A stretch of DNA of 64,000 nucleotides from Dugong dugon (GCA_030035585.1 CM057460.1:125844714-125908713), one strand, 5' to 3'. Shown: positions 12,091-24,009, numbered from the stretch's first letter. Made by a program: numbers and translations. The notes: generated by a model not told the origin, from the letters alone.

Positions 12091-13425
12091 CTATGGCCGT
12101 AGAACTTACCTCAGGTAGAATCCAAACCTGAGCAAAGTGGGCGGACCAGGCCTAACTTCTACTAGCCTAAAGGATGCTAAGTAAAAATCAGCTTCTGGTT
12201 TTACTGAGAGCAAGCTGGACGTGGTGTCGAAAACTTTCTGGATAAGTCACTGGCTCTACAGTCAAGGGGCTACCCAGAGTACTATTCTTTTAAATCAGAG
12301 GCCTACCTAGAGCTCAAGGTCTACCTTCTGGATCAGTGAGTAAAAAAAGGAATTTGTTAGTGTTTCACCTCCTTCTCGAAAAATATAGCATGCACTCATA
12401 TTCTTATCTAGTGCTTCTATTCAGTAGGTTCTAGGGCTAGAATACCATATTTTCCCTGCCCAGAAGAGTCCTCCTGTTACAGTTCTGCTTCCTCAGACCA
12501 CAGAATGAACGATAATACCAAGGTGTGTTTGTTTTGGTAAAATCCCCAGGCTAGGTCCCTTAATTACAATAACATAAAGTCCCTACCCGCTGTTCCTAGG
12601 GAAACATGAAGTTGCTATAACCCAGAAGGCAAATGTTAGATGTCTTGGGAGAGTAAAATGTTTTGACCAGTACCATGTTACTGTGGCTAGAAGTGGAATT
12701 TTCAGAAACTTTTTCTGGAGGGGTAGATAGATGAATGAATGTGTGATTTTGCCTAAATTGTTGTTTGCTTCTGAGTTGGTTTTGATTGGTTTTGTTGTGA
12801 TCGTTATTATTGTTCTTGGAGTAGCTTGCATGGTACAAGGGACTAAGGGGATAAGCCAAAGGAAAAGATTTTGTGAACCTTACCTTCACATGAGAATATT
12901 AGTCTGAGAGCTGTAATCTCCTCAACAGATCCACTGCTGTCATCTTCCTTAGGCCAACAGCTGTCTTCAGACTCAGTCCTGTACTCATCACTCATCAGGA
13001 TGCTGGCAGTAATGATGTTGCTAAACAACCACCGCTAACACCACCCCTATCTTCATCGTTTTTGAGAGCTGATTGTTTCCCATTTTCTATTCACAACTGC
13101 TCTGATAAAAATGTATTTTAAATTCCATTTGTAGAGGCAAACTGTCACAAAATATACTTTCTACGTTTCTGCTGTCCCATTTCAAAAATTGCGTACACGT
13201 TGACTCGAGGTGGACCCTGCCAATTTCTCAGTTTCTGTATCTCTCTCATTATAGCTGTATGCCACTTGATGCCCTGCCTACCTCCTCCACTCCCATGGGC
13301 TCACATAGTGCCTTGAGTACCCACAGAACCATGAAGGAATGGATGTGGGGCCTCAATCCTTCTCTGTCAAGTACCAACCTGGATCTTGGGCAGGAAAACT
13401 CAGTCTCTGCCCTAGTTCCCAGACT
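12091..13425. other. No gene established; contains one short acidic open frame
   Basis: No repeat recognised over most of this stretch. Overlapping short frames occur on the minus strand. The only one I single out is at 12860-13028, listed separately. Confidence 0.4.
12880..13028 (-). other. Short acidic open frame ending at a GTAAGG splice-donor-like site (possible exon, unproven)
   Basis: On the minus strand a frame from an ATG at 13028 runs through a Ser/Glu/Asp-rich stretch (SDEYRTESEDSCWPKEDD, then SSGSVEEITALRL) and reaches TGTGAAG|GTAAGG near 12885-12880. The track of acidic residues and the strong donor are the only support. No acceptor with a convincing polypyrimidine tract was found upstream, and I do not recognise the protein. 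It could equally be a chance frame or a remnant of a retrocopy. Confidence 0.2.
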
Positions 13426-13436
13426 AAACCAAATAC

Positions 13437-13631
13437 CAGCTGCCATTGAGTCAATTCTGACTCATGGTGACCCCATGTGTATCAAAGTAGAACTGTGTTC
13501 CATAGGGTTTTCAATGGCTGATTTTTCAGATGTAGATCTCCAGGCCTTTCTTCCAACATGCCTCTGAGTAGACATGAACCTCCAATCTTTCAGTTAGCTG
13601 AGAGGGTTGATTTGCACTGCTCAGGGACTCC
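13437..13631 (-). mobile_element. AfroSINE, first of a tandem pair
   Basis: In minus orientation it begins GGAGTCCCTGAGCAGTGCAA and contains GAAAACCCTATGGAACAC and CATGAGTCAGAATTGACTCA. It is bounded on the left by AAACCAAATAC (13426-13436) and on the right by AAACCAGATAC (13632-13642). Confidence 0.92.
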
Positions 13632-13642
13632 AAACCAGATAC

Positions 13643-13812
13643 CAAAACCCATTGCTGTCTCATAGTGACCCTATAGGACAAGAGTAGGACTGCCCCATAG
13701 AGCTCCAAGGCTATAGTCTTTACAGAAGCAGACTGCCACATCTTTCTCCCACACAGCGGCTGACCCCTTGGTTAGCAGCTGAGTGCTTAACCACTGTGTC
13801 ACCAGGGTTCCT
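13643..13812 (-). mobile_element. AfroSINE, second of a tandem pair, perfect 11-bp target duplication
   Basis: Minus orientation: GGAACCCTGGTGACACAGTG at the 5' end and CTATGAGACAGCAATGGGTT at the 3' end. AAACCAGATAC occurs immediately before (13632-13642) and after (13813-13823). Confidence 0.93.
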
Positions 13813-13889
13813 AAACCAGATACAGAACAGGTAAATTCAAATGCTCCCAGTCTACTCATCAGGCTAGTGAATCTAGAACAGCAGGAGCC

Positions 13890-14045
13890 CTAACCTTCAA
13901 AGTTTGAGCTGAGACCTGAAGGAAACATAGTTTTAGTCAAATGTAGAGAAGTGAGGAGAGGTTCCAGGCATGTGGAATATCTCATGCAAAGTCCTGAACG
14001 AGAAAAAGAGCATGGGAATTCAGAGCTAGACTCTGAGAGTCTTAG
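13890..14045 (-). mobile_element. L2 fragment
   Basis: Plus-strand phrases 'tttgagctgagacctgaaggaa', 'gaggttccaggcatgtgga' and 'gcaaagtcctgaac' occur in the order of an antisense L2 3' region. Confidence 0.6.
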
Positions 14046-14249
14046 TGCTGATCAGGGGTTCTTGATTTGTTCCTCATTTGCCTTTGTTGCTAATTAATGC
14101 TATAATTTGCTTGTTGACAATTACAGTGAGCATTTATTTAATGTTTCCATGGGCAAGGTGCTGTACAGAAAAGCTTTAGAATTATTACTTTATTTAATTT
14201 TCATAACAAATACTTTAAGTACTGTAGGGTAAAGAATTTAACTTTACCC

Positions 14250-15125
14250 AGAGAATTTGGTCTTTGCCCTTAATTCCTGAGAGGTAACCTCTAAAACCTT
14301 GGAATTTCTCCAGTGATTGAAGTGTATTTGTTATCTAAGAGGGCTCCAGTCCTGACAGGTTATGCTAATGAGGCAACTCAGGTCTGGGCTGGTCATACAG
14401 AAAAGACCCACCTCTAGATATCAGCTGAGCTCAGGGAAAGGGGGGCCGTGATTACTACCTAATGAGGCCTCAGTAAAGGCTCTGGACAAGGAAGATCCAT
14501 AGGCTTCCTGGTTGCTGAAAGACATCTATGTACTTGGGACAGTAATGCATAATTGATTTGGATTGATCCTTACAGTTTGGTGTCAGAAAAGAGAAGTGAG
14601 ATTTGATTTTCCCAGCTAGTACGCGTAAACTCTGGTTGGGAGCCCTTCCAGATCTTGCCCTGTACGTCTCTTCATTTGTACCCTTTTCGCTCTAATAAAG
14701 TTGTAATCCTAAGTATAGAGCTTTCCATGAGTTCTGTGAGTCATTCTAGTGAACTATCAAATCCAAGGGAGCAGTGGGAGCCAGCAGGTCAGAAGTCAAG
14801 GGGGCCATGGAGAACCTTGAGCTTATGGCTGGCATTCTGAGGGAGTAGTGGGAAACTCTGAATTTGTAGCCAGCAGGTCAGAAGTGAGGGTGTCATAGGG
14901 ATTCCCAGGCCTATCGCTGATCTCTGGAGGACTGTGCTCTTTAGCTTGTGAGATCTGGCCTAGTTCCGGGTGGTAAGGGTCAGAGGAAGAAGTGCTGCAT
15001 GTGCAGCTGGTATCAGAACAGAAGTGGCACAGGGGAACAGAACTGATAATAAATTGATTTGGATTGATCCTTACAGTTTGGTGTCAGAAGAGTGAGAAGT
15101 GGGATTTGATTTTCCCAGCTAGTAC
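14250..15125 (+). mobile_element. ERV-like LTR segment with a 72-base direct repeat
   Basis: A block at 14551-14622 (AATTGATTTGGATTGATCCT... ending CCCAGCTAGTAC) recurs at 15052-15125 with about 94% identity. Between them is an LTR-like body with AATAAA at 14694-14699 and U5-like sequence mentioning GTGAGTCATTCTAGTG. The TTGGTGTCAGAAGAG motif in each repeat resembles the leader next to an LTR. No gag, pol or env coding remains. Family not assigned. Confidence 0.55.
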
Positions 15126-15166
15126 TATTATAGAGATGGAGAAACCAAGATATAGGCAGGTTGAGT

Positions 15167-15370
15167 GCTTTTGTTGTTGTTGGTTGCCACTGAATGGATT
15201 CTGATGCATAGTGACACTATGACAGAGTAGAACTGCCCCATAGGGTCTTCTAGGCTGTAATCTTTACGGGAGCAGATTGCCAGGTCTTTTCTCCTTCAGT
15301 GCTGCTGAGTGGGTTCAAATTGCCAACCTTTTGGTTATCAGCCAAGTGCTTAATCATTGCACCACCAGGG
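15167..15370 (-). mobile_element. AfroSINE inserted in MIR, with target duplication
   Basis: Flanks ATAGGCAGGTTGAGT (15152-15166) and ATAGACAGGTTGAGT (15371-15385) match at 14 of 15 bases. The repeated flank is MIR sequence, so the SINE is younger than the MIR. Confidence 0.93.
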
Positions 15371-15430
15371 ATAGACAGGTTGAGTAACTTGAGCAAAATC
15401 ACACGGCTAATCAGTCAGGAGATGGTGAAC

Positions 15431-16470
15431 GTCTAATTGGTCTACAGCGATAAGGATAGTTGCATCACATAGTCCTGATCTCTCCTTCTGGTGTGATGTG
15501 GTGTGCAGACATAAAGCCTAGAACAGCTGCCACCATTTTGCCATGATGAAGGAAGCCAGAAGAGGATGAAGCTTACAGAAAAAGTTAAACTTAACTGACA
15601 GAATCACAGAGCCTAAATTAACTGCTTCTGAAATTCACTCTACCTCTGGACTTTTCAGTTACATAATTCAATAAATCCCCTTTAAATTTTAAGTCAATTT
15701 GACTTGAGTTTTTTGTTGTTTGAAACCTAACTGATGCATGGAGCTTAAATCTCAATGCCCAGTAGCTATTCCCCCTTCTTTTGTTAACGGGATCCCATTT
15801 TCTTTGGGGAGGCACCCCTCCCCACCAGTCCACTAATTATCTACCAGCTTATGGAGTGGACCTGCATGGCAGAGATGTTTATTGTCCTCCAATATCCATC
15901 CACTTTCTTCCCTAGTAACAGAACTCCCAATTTTAGCTGTGCACAGCATCTTTTGTATTTAGATGTGACTAGTGACTAAGTTTTGGCCAATAAGATATAA
16001 GCAGAGTGTTGTGTCCATCTTCAGGGAAATGCCTTTAAAGGGAGGGAATGTACCCTTCTTCCTCCCATATCTGGCTAGAAGACAGACTAATGGCTGGAAC
16101 TGGAACAACCATATTGGGTTACAGAATAGAACTCATGAACTGAGGTGGGCCTAGAAGTAAATTGGGCTCTTGGCACTGAGGAGCACCATGCCAGGCAGAG
16201 ACTAGTTACCTCTGGATTTCTTTCTTTTTTTTTTTTTTGAGTTTATACTGATATTACCTCATTTATTAACTTTTGACTAAGAAGACTGGGATCCAGGTCT
16301 CAGGCTCTAGATGAGAGGTCTGGGAAATAGACTCAGGGCACTAGCAATGACAGGATTTGAAACTAGGCTACATTGAACTGATCTCAGAATATTAAAGTTT
16401 AGATCTGAAAGGAGAAACATATAGCCCACCGGCTGAGGATCCAGCAGGTAGAAATCCAAGTAATTCCCTT
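15431..16470. other. No gene; unassigned ancient-repeat-like stretch
   Basis: 15940-16200 ('gatgtgactagtgactaagttttggccaataagatataagc' onward) has the look of an old mammalian interspersed repeat, but I cannot name it. A poly(T) run lies at 16225-16240. No coding feature. Confidence 0.4.
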
Positions 16471-16880
16471 TCCAATAAATAGTTCACAAAGTGTGGTTCC
16501 TGTACCAATAGCCCAGCACTGCCTGGCAAAAACACCAAATCCATTGCTGCAGAGTTGATTCTGACTCACAGAGACCCGACAGGACAGAGTAGAACTGCCC
16601 CATAGGGTTTCTAAGGCTGTTAATCTTTATGGAAGCAGACAGCCACATCTTTCTCCTGCAGAGCAGCAGGTGGGTTCAAAGCACCAACCTTTCAGTTGGT
16701 AACTGAGTGTTTTAACCACTGTGCCACCAGGGCTCCACCACCATTAGTAACTGGTTGCAAATGCAAATTTTCAGCCCTACTCCAACCTAAGAAATCAGGA
16801 ACTTGGGGGTGGGAGAACTAGAGATAATTCTGATGTTCCAGATAATATTGATACTCACGAAGTTTGAGAACCACACCTGT
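16471..16880 (+). mobile_element. MER5A-type hAT MITE split by an AfroSINE
   Basis: 16471-16530 ('cacaaagtgtggttcctgtaccaat') and 16737-16880 ('taactggttgcaaatgcaaatttt' ... 'aagtttgagaaccac') join into a MER5A copy once the AfroSINE is removed. Confidence 0.75.
16531..16736 (-). mobile_element. AfroSINE inside MER5A
   Basis: Minus orientation: GGAGCCCTGGTGGCACAGTG at the 5' end, B-box region TTGGTGCTTTGAACCC, and CTGTGAGTCAGAATCAACTC near the 3' end. Confidence 0.93.
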
Positions 16881-17191
16881 AGACTTCTCACCTTTACCTC
16901 CCACTCACAAGTATCCTGATATCCACAGAGCGAAGCCATTAGCCTAGACACAGCTTCCTATTTTTAATACTAGAGCCTTGTGTTGGATGTGGTAGGAAAG
17001 CAACAGTCTCAGAATGCTTTTCATCTTGTTTTTCATGTTGCATATGTCATAGAACAGATTATTGTTGAATTGCATATATGCAAATTAATTTAAGACAGAT
17101 TTAAAATAGATTATAAATTATGACTGAGGCAGCAAGTCTAGGTGGACTGGGATCCAGAAGAGAATGAGAAAGAAACAATCAATGACTTACT

Positions 17192-17345
17192 TGGAGTCCC
17201 TGGGTGATGTAAACAGTTAAGCACTTGGCTGCTAACCGAAATGCTGGGGGTTCGAGTCTACCGAGAGGCACCTGGCATGTAGTTCTATTCTGATACGCAT
17301 GCGGTTGCCTGGAGTGTTGACAACAACTGTTTTTTTTTTGTTTTT
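17192..17345 (+). mobile_element. AfroSINE with internal deletion
   Basis: It starts GGAGTCCCTGGGTGATGTAA, has a clear B-box region (GGGGGTTCGAGTCTACC), then drops the central body and resumes at TAGTTCTATTCTGATACGCA. The tail is T-rich. Confidence 0.85.
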
Positions 17346-17582
17346 TTGGATTTTTTTTTACTATAGCCAGGAACAAAAGAAGAAAAACAAAGCAATGAGT
17401 AAGCTCTAAGAAGTAATTCTCATCCTTGAGCTCTCTTGCATGAAAAACAAAAAAGATTTTACAATACAGGTTTTTATATTTCTTCTGAATGAAGAAAATG
17501 ACTTCAAAGTTACTAAGTTAAAACAGGCAAAGAAAAAAGTAGAGTGTCGTGAAAAGAAAATCAAAGTAGACCAATCAATCCT

Positions 17583-17755
17583 CGCACGTAGCCGTGGTTA
17601 AGCAATTGACTACTAACCCAAAGGTTTGAACTCACCCAGAAGCATGTTGGAAGAAAGGCCAGGTGACCTGCTTCCAAAAGGTCACAGCCTTAAAAACCCT
17701 ATGGAGCACAGTTGTACTCTGAAACATATGGACTTGACAGCAACTTTGTTTTTTA
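17583..17755 (+). mobile_element. AfroSINE, diverged
   Basis: Recognisable blocks are 'agccgtggttaagcaattgac', 'ctaacccaaaggtttgaactcaccc', 'ttaaaaaccctatggagcacag' and 'ggacttgacagcaac'. Confidence 0.85.
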
Positions 17756-18961
17756 AAATAGTCTAGAGCAACTGGTTTGGTTTATTTGTGTTTTGGGGTT
17801 TCTGTCTTGTTTTGTTTTTCTTTTTTATAGTGTAGAGCAGAATCAATACTGGAAAACTGAATGAAAAATGAAATAAAAACTTATGTAGAACAGGCAAGCA
17901 ATTACTACAGTAAAGATAAAACTCTGAGAAAGATAAAGATACAAGAGTCCATCATTGTATATGGAGTAAGAAAGGAAATGTAATCATAGCATATACTGCT
18001 TGACTCAGCAGTAACTAACACAACATCATCATAAGGTAAAGCCTGAATATCGATTGAACAAAAATATCATATAACTATATTGGGAGATTATAGCGAGTGA
18101 AAGTTAGTGCTGAGGTGTTGTAAAGGTGATAAATACTTATTTTTTATTCTAGGAAGTCAATAGTGTAAGCATGGGGAAAACTCCAGGAGAAACAGATAAA
18201 AGAAGTTGGAAAGGAGACTCAAAAGTGGCGAGAGCTGGAATGGGGAGACCAAAGTTTTCTCGTTGTAAGCTTGCAGTACTATATGACATCTTAAACTGTG
18301 TGCTTCTATTATGTTGACAAAGCAAAAAAATTAAAACATTAACTGTAGAAAGAGCCTATCTAGCAGAACCTGGTCTAGTGTTCTGAAATACTGAACTTGA
18401 TAGGATTCTAAAACAGTAAGTATATTTAGTTTTGAAATTAGGACTATAAATTGGAAGGGATTACAAAAGTCTGTGTTCAAGTTGTCAGTAACAGGTGTGA
18501 CTGATGCTATAAAGTTCAGGGAATAATTTTTACCTCAGTAAACTGCTCGGGTTATCACATTCAGAGAAGAACCCGAAACGATGAGAGCGAAGGAAGAGCC
18601 ACCAACAAGAGCTGATATCTGAATTTCCACAGTAACATACATCACACGATACTACTATGACAACCACAGAGATGTCAACTGCAGCTATATTTTGCCCATC
18701 ATACCTGAAAACTTACAGCCCTGTGGATTCCCTGTTTCTCTCTCATCCTATATGTTCTTCTCCATGTCTCCTGTCTCTTCTTCATTCTTTCTCTCACAAC
18801 TTCCACTCTTTCCATATTATCTAGCCATAATATTTATTTATTCATTTGGTTATTGAAAAAAAGCTCAGCTTCGTATCCTTAATTTAAAACATGAAGCTAT
18901 TGGACTGTGTGTATTGTTCTCACCAAGGAAAAATAATATTTAATTAAACTGCTTTTCTTTT
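17756..18961. other. No gene recognised
   Basis: AT-rich sequence without a named repeat or plausible coding exon. Confidence 0.4.
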
Positions 18962-19046
18962 TTCTCCCATGGAGCACCTGGTGGGTTCCAACCACCAACC
19001 CGCTGGCCAGCAGCCGAGCACACAAACATTACACCACCAGGGCTCC
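18962..19046 (-). mobile_element. AfroSINE 5' fragment
   Basis: Only the tRNA-related head remains: minus strand GGAGCCCTGGTGGTGTAATG to GGTTGGAACCCACCAGG. It abuts the 3' end of the long L1 that follows. Confidence 0.8.
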
Positions 19047-21193
19047 TTTCAAATTCTGTAAGTTTTTTGGGTTTTGTGTGTGTGCGTGTTTTAGACAAAG
19101 GTTTACCGAGCAAATTAGTTTCTCATTAAACAATTAACTCACATACTGTTTTGTGACATTGGTTGGCAACCTCATGACGTGTCAATGCTCTCCCCTTCTC
19201 GACCTTGGGTTCCCCATTACCAGCCTTCCTGTCCCTTCTTGCCTTCTCATTCTTGCCCCTGAGCTGGTGTGCCCATTTAGTCTTGTTTTGTTTTATGCCC
19301 CTGTCTAGTCTTTGGCTGAAGGGTGACCTTCAGGAGTGACTTCAGTACTGAGTTAAGAGGGTGTCAGGGGGCCATACTCTCAGGATTTCTCCAGTCTCTG
19401 TCAGATGAGTAAGTCTGGTCTTTTAGTGAGTTAAAATTTTGTGCTACATTTTTCTCCAGCTCTGTCAGGGACCCTCTATTGTGATCCCTATCAGAGCAGT
19501 CAGTGGTGGTAGCTGGGCACCATGTAGTTGTGCTGGACTCAGCCTGATGGAGGCTGTGGTGGTTGTGGTTCATTAGTCCTTTGGACTAATCTTTCCCTTG
19601 TATCTTTAGTCTTCTTCATTTTCTGTTGCTCCCAAAGGGGTGAGACTAGTGGAATATCTTAGACGGCCGCTCACAGGCTTTTAACATCCCAGACACTACT
19701 TACCAAGGTAGAATGTAGAACATTTTCTTTATATACTATGTTATGCCAGTTGAGCTAAATATCTCCCAAGACCATAATCCACAGCCCTCAGCCAGGTAAT
19801 TTGGTCCCTCAGGGAGTTTGGATTTGTCTATGAAGCTTCCATGACATCACCTTTGTCAAGTTGTGCTGACTTCCCCAGTATTGTGTACTGTCTTGTCTTT
19901 CAACAAAGTTACCACTTATCTACTGTCTAGTTAGTGTTTTTCCTGCCCCACCGCTTCTCTCCCTCTAACCATCAAAGATTGTTTCTCTCTGTATGTAAAG
20001 CTTTTCATGAGTTTTTATAATAGTGGTCTCATACGGTATTTGTCCTTTTGTGATTGACTTATTTCACTCAGCATAATGCCCTCCAGATTCATCCATGTTG
20101 TGAAACGCTTCCCAGATTCATCATCGTTCTTTATCATTGCATAATATTCCGTTGTGCATATGTACCATAGTTTGTTTATCCATTCATTGATTGATGGGCA
20201 CTTAGGGTTGTTTCCATCTTTTTGCTATTGTGAACAATGCTGCAATGAACATGGGTGTGCGTATGTCTATTTGTGTGATGGCTCTTATTTCTCTAGGATA
20301 TATTCCTAGTGGTGGAATTGCTGGATCATATGGTATTTCTATTTCTAGCTTTTTAATGAAGTGCCATATCATTTTCCAAAATGCTTGTACCATTTTGCAT
20401 TCCCACCAGCAGTGCATAAGAGTTGCAATACCCCCACAGCCTCTTCAACATTGTTATTTTCTGCTTTTTTGATTAGTGCCAGTAATGTTGGGGTGAGATG
20501 GTATCTCATTGTGGTTTTAATTTGCATTTCTCTAATGGCTAGCAATGGCAAGTATTTCCTCATATGTCTGTTACCTGTCTGAATGTTTTCTTTGATGATG
20601 TGTCTGTTCATATCCTTTGCACGTTTTTTAATTGGATTATTTGTCTTTTTGTTATAGAAGTGTTGGATTTTCTTTTAGATTTTAGAGATTGTACCTTTGT
20701 TGGATTTGCCATAGCCAAAATTTTTTTCCCAGTCTGTAGGTTCTCTTTTTGCTCTTTTGGTGAAGTCTTTTGATGAGCATAAGTGTTTAATTTTTAGAAG
20801 ATCACAGTTTTCTAGCTTATCTTCTGGTGTTTGTGTATTGTTAATTATGATATGTATCTTATTTATGTTGTGTATTAAGGCCTCTAGGGCTGAACCTATT
20901 TTTTCTACCATGATTTTATACTTTTTGGTTTTATATTTAGGTCTTTGATCCATTTTGAATTAGTTATTGGGTATGGTGTGAAGTATGGGTCCTGGTTTTT
21001 TTGTTTTAAAGATGGACATTCAGTTTTTCCAGCACAATTTGTTAAAAAGACTGTCTTTTCCCCATTTAGTGGATTTTGGGCCTTTGTTGAAGATCAAGTG
21101 ACTATAGATGGATGGGTTTACATCTGGGTTCTCAATTCTGTTCCACTGGTCAATGTGTCTGTTGTTGTACTAGTGCAAGGCTGTTCTGACTAC

Positions 21194-21717
21194 TGTCTTA
21201 GTCATCTAGTGCTGCTATAACAGAAATACCACAAGTGGATGGCTTTAACAAAGAGAAATTTATTCTCTCACAGTCTAGTAGTCCAGAAGTCCGAATTCAG
21301 AGTGTCAGCTCCAGGGGAAGGCTTTCTTTGTCTGTCATCTCTGGAAGAAGGTCCTTGTCATCAATCTTCCCCTGGTCTAAGAGCTTCTCAACACAGGGAC
21401 CCCGACTCCAAAGGATATGCTCTGCTCCTGGCACTACTTCCTTGGTAGCATGTGGTCCCCCTGTCTCTCTGCTCATTTCTCTCTTTTATATCTCAAAAGA
21501 GATTGACTCAAGACACAACCTAATCTTGTAAATTGAGTCCTGACTCATTAACATAATTGCCTCTAATCCTGCCTTATTAACATCATAGAGGTAGGACTTT
21601 ACAACACATAGGAAAATTACATCAGATGACAAAATGGTGGACAATCACACAATACTGGGAATCATGGCCTAGGAAAGTTGATACATATTTTGGGGAGACA
21701 CAATTCAATCCATGACA
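21194..21717 (-). mobile_element. MaLR-like solo LTR nested in L1 copy A
   Basis: Same LTR family and orientation as the copy at 10224-10757. Flanks are ACTAC (21189-21193) and AGTAC (21718-21722), matching at 4 of 5. The flanking L1 sequence is continuous in copy B near 33556-33620, which shows the site without the insertion. Confidence 0.85.
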
Positions 21718-22895
21718 AGTACCATAGCTGTATACTACGTTCTGAGTTCAGGTAGTGTGAGGCCTCCTACTTTATTCTTCTTCTTCAGTAGTGCTTTACT
21801 TATTCGAGTCCTCTATCCTTTCCATATAAAGTTAATGATTAGTTTTTCCATCTTGCTAAAGAATGCTGTTGGTATTTGAATCAGGATTGCATTGTATTTG
21901 TAGATTGCTTTGGGTAGAACTGACATTTTCACGATGTTGAGTCTTCCCATCCATGAGCAGGGTATATTTTTCCATTTATGTAGGTCTCTTTTGGTTCTTG
22001 CAGTAGTGTTTTGTAGTTTTCTTTGTACAGGTCTTTTACGCCCCTAGTTAGATTTATTCCTAAGTATTTTATCTTTTTAGGGGCTATTATAAATGGTATT
22101 GCTTTCCTGATTTCCTTTTCATAGTTCTCTTTATTAGTGTATAGGAATCCAACAGATTTTTGTATGTTTAACCTTTATCTGGCTACTCTGCTGAATCTTT
22201 CTATTAGTTCCAGTAGTTTTCTTGTGGAGTCTTTTGGGTTCTGTATATATAGTATCATATAATTCACAGATAGGGACAGTTTTACATCTTCCTTAACAAT
22301 TTGGATGCCCTTTATTTCTTTTTCTTGCCTTATTACTCTAGCTTGGGCTTCCAGCACAATGTTAAATAGGAGTGGTGATAAAGGGCATCCTTGTCTTGTT
22401 CCTGTTCTCAAGAGGAATGTTTTCAGCCTCTCTCAGTTAAGAATGATGTTAGCTCTTGGTTTTGTATAGATGCCCTTTATTATACTGAGGATTTTTCCTT
22501 CTATACCTATTTTATCGAGAGTTTTCATCAGGAATAGTTGATGGGCTTTATCAAATGCCTTTTCTGCATCAATTGAAATGATCATGTGATTCTTTTCTTT
22601 TGTTTTAGTTAGGTGGTGAATTAAGTTGATTAATTTTCTAATGTTGAACCATCCTTGCATACGTGGTATGAATCCCACTTGGCCAGGGTGTATTATTTTT
22701 TTGATGGGATGCTGAATTCTATTGGCTAGAATTTTGTAGAGAATTTTTGCATCTATATTCATGAGAGATATTGGTCTGTAATTTTCTTTTTTTTGTGGTT
22801 TCTTTGCTTGGTTTTGGTATCAGGGTTATGCTGGCTTCATAGAATGATTTTGGGAGTATCCCTTCCTTTTCTATGTTCTTGCAGTGAATTAATTA

Positions 22896-23530
22896 GTTCT
22901 GTGTGTGGCCTTCCTATCCATGGTCTTGTAACTCCTACTCAGATGATTGGGCAGGACTGTGTGATAGGGTAATTGTGGCCTACCAAGGGGATTGGTCAGT
23001 TTTGCCTTAAAAAAGAGCCAATTCCAGAACACAGAGGAAGAGCCCACCACCACTAAGGAAGGAGAGACCTGACAGCAGACACCTGGCAGCAGAGACCTGG
23101 AGCAGGAGATGGTGTGGTGGGCTTCCCTGCCCACAGAGAAAGAAGGCTGAGTGCTGTTGGGCAAAGACTGAGGGTTAGGGAGAGGCATGCCTGCAAGCAG
23201 AATTGGGAAGAGGTTGTCCTGATGAAAGAACTGTATCCTAAGTGTTCCTGAGACTGCACTGTAACTGTTACTTCCCTTATGATAAACCCCATAATCAGGA
23301 GTATGGTCTGTGAGATCTGTGTGGCCATTGCAGTGAATTATCTAACCCAGCAGAGAAGTAGAGAGTGTTGTGTGGGGGACGGTTGATGTCAAAATTAGTA
23401 AAGATGGTGGAAAGAGAAGGTTTGTCTGGCCTCCACCTCATGAGAGTCAGCCTTGCATTGTTGATCTTTATTCTCCTTTCCCCTTGTGAAGTTAGAGGAG
23501 GTCAGACACTGCCCCCAAGCCATTTTTACA
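22896..23530. mobile_element. Non-L1 insertion in L1 copy A, ERV-LTR-like (tentative)
   Basis: L1 sequence stops near 22895 and resumes near 23531 ('ctgaaatagtttgagtagtac', matching the reverse complement of ~1225-1245). The block between is unrelated to L1, with 'ctgcactgtaactgttacttcc' and 'gtctgtgagatctgtgtggcc' in the style of an LTR R-U5 region. TGCAGTGAATTA occurs at its left edge (near 22882) and again near 23329. No family is assigned. Confidence 0.45.
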
Positions 23531-24009
23531 GTCCTGAAATAGTTTGAGTAGTACTTCTCTGAATGTTTGGTAGAATTCTCCAGTGAAGCCATCTGGGCCA
23601 GGATTTTTTTTTTGTTGGGAGTTTTTTTATTAACTTTTCAATCTCTTCTCTTGTCATGGGTCTCTTCAGATTTTCAACCTCAGTTTGTTAGACTTTATGT
23701 TTTTATTCTTTATTTTGATGAGAAGGTTTGTCATCTTTCTTTGTGGTTACCTTGAAATTTACCTCTATCTTCCTAAGTTTAAACAGGTCCTTTATTACTT
23801 GATATCTCCTTGACTTCCTCTCCATTTGAAAGTTCTATACCTACACCGTTTATACCCTCTTTTGTTGTTCTGACATTGTTGTCATTTACAGATCGATCTC
23901 TCTGGTTCCATGTTGTAAATCTTTTAGTTCTGTTTTATCCTTGAGAGTTCATTACCTAGGTTGGTATCTGGCTGATGCTGTCCTGTGTCCTAGATTCATG
24001 TTGTTGTCT

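Larger units (their letters stand above)
14115..15430 (+). mobile_element. MIR SINE split by later insertions
   Basis: 14115-14235 reads as the first part of a MIR ('gagcatttatttaatgtttccatgggcaaggtgctgtac', 'tttatttaattttcataac'). 15126-15166 and 15386-15430 continue it ('tagagatggagaaaccaag', then 'taacttgagcaaaatcacacgg'). The gap is filled by the ERV-like segment and an AfroSINE. Confidence 0.65.
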
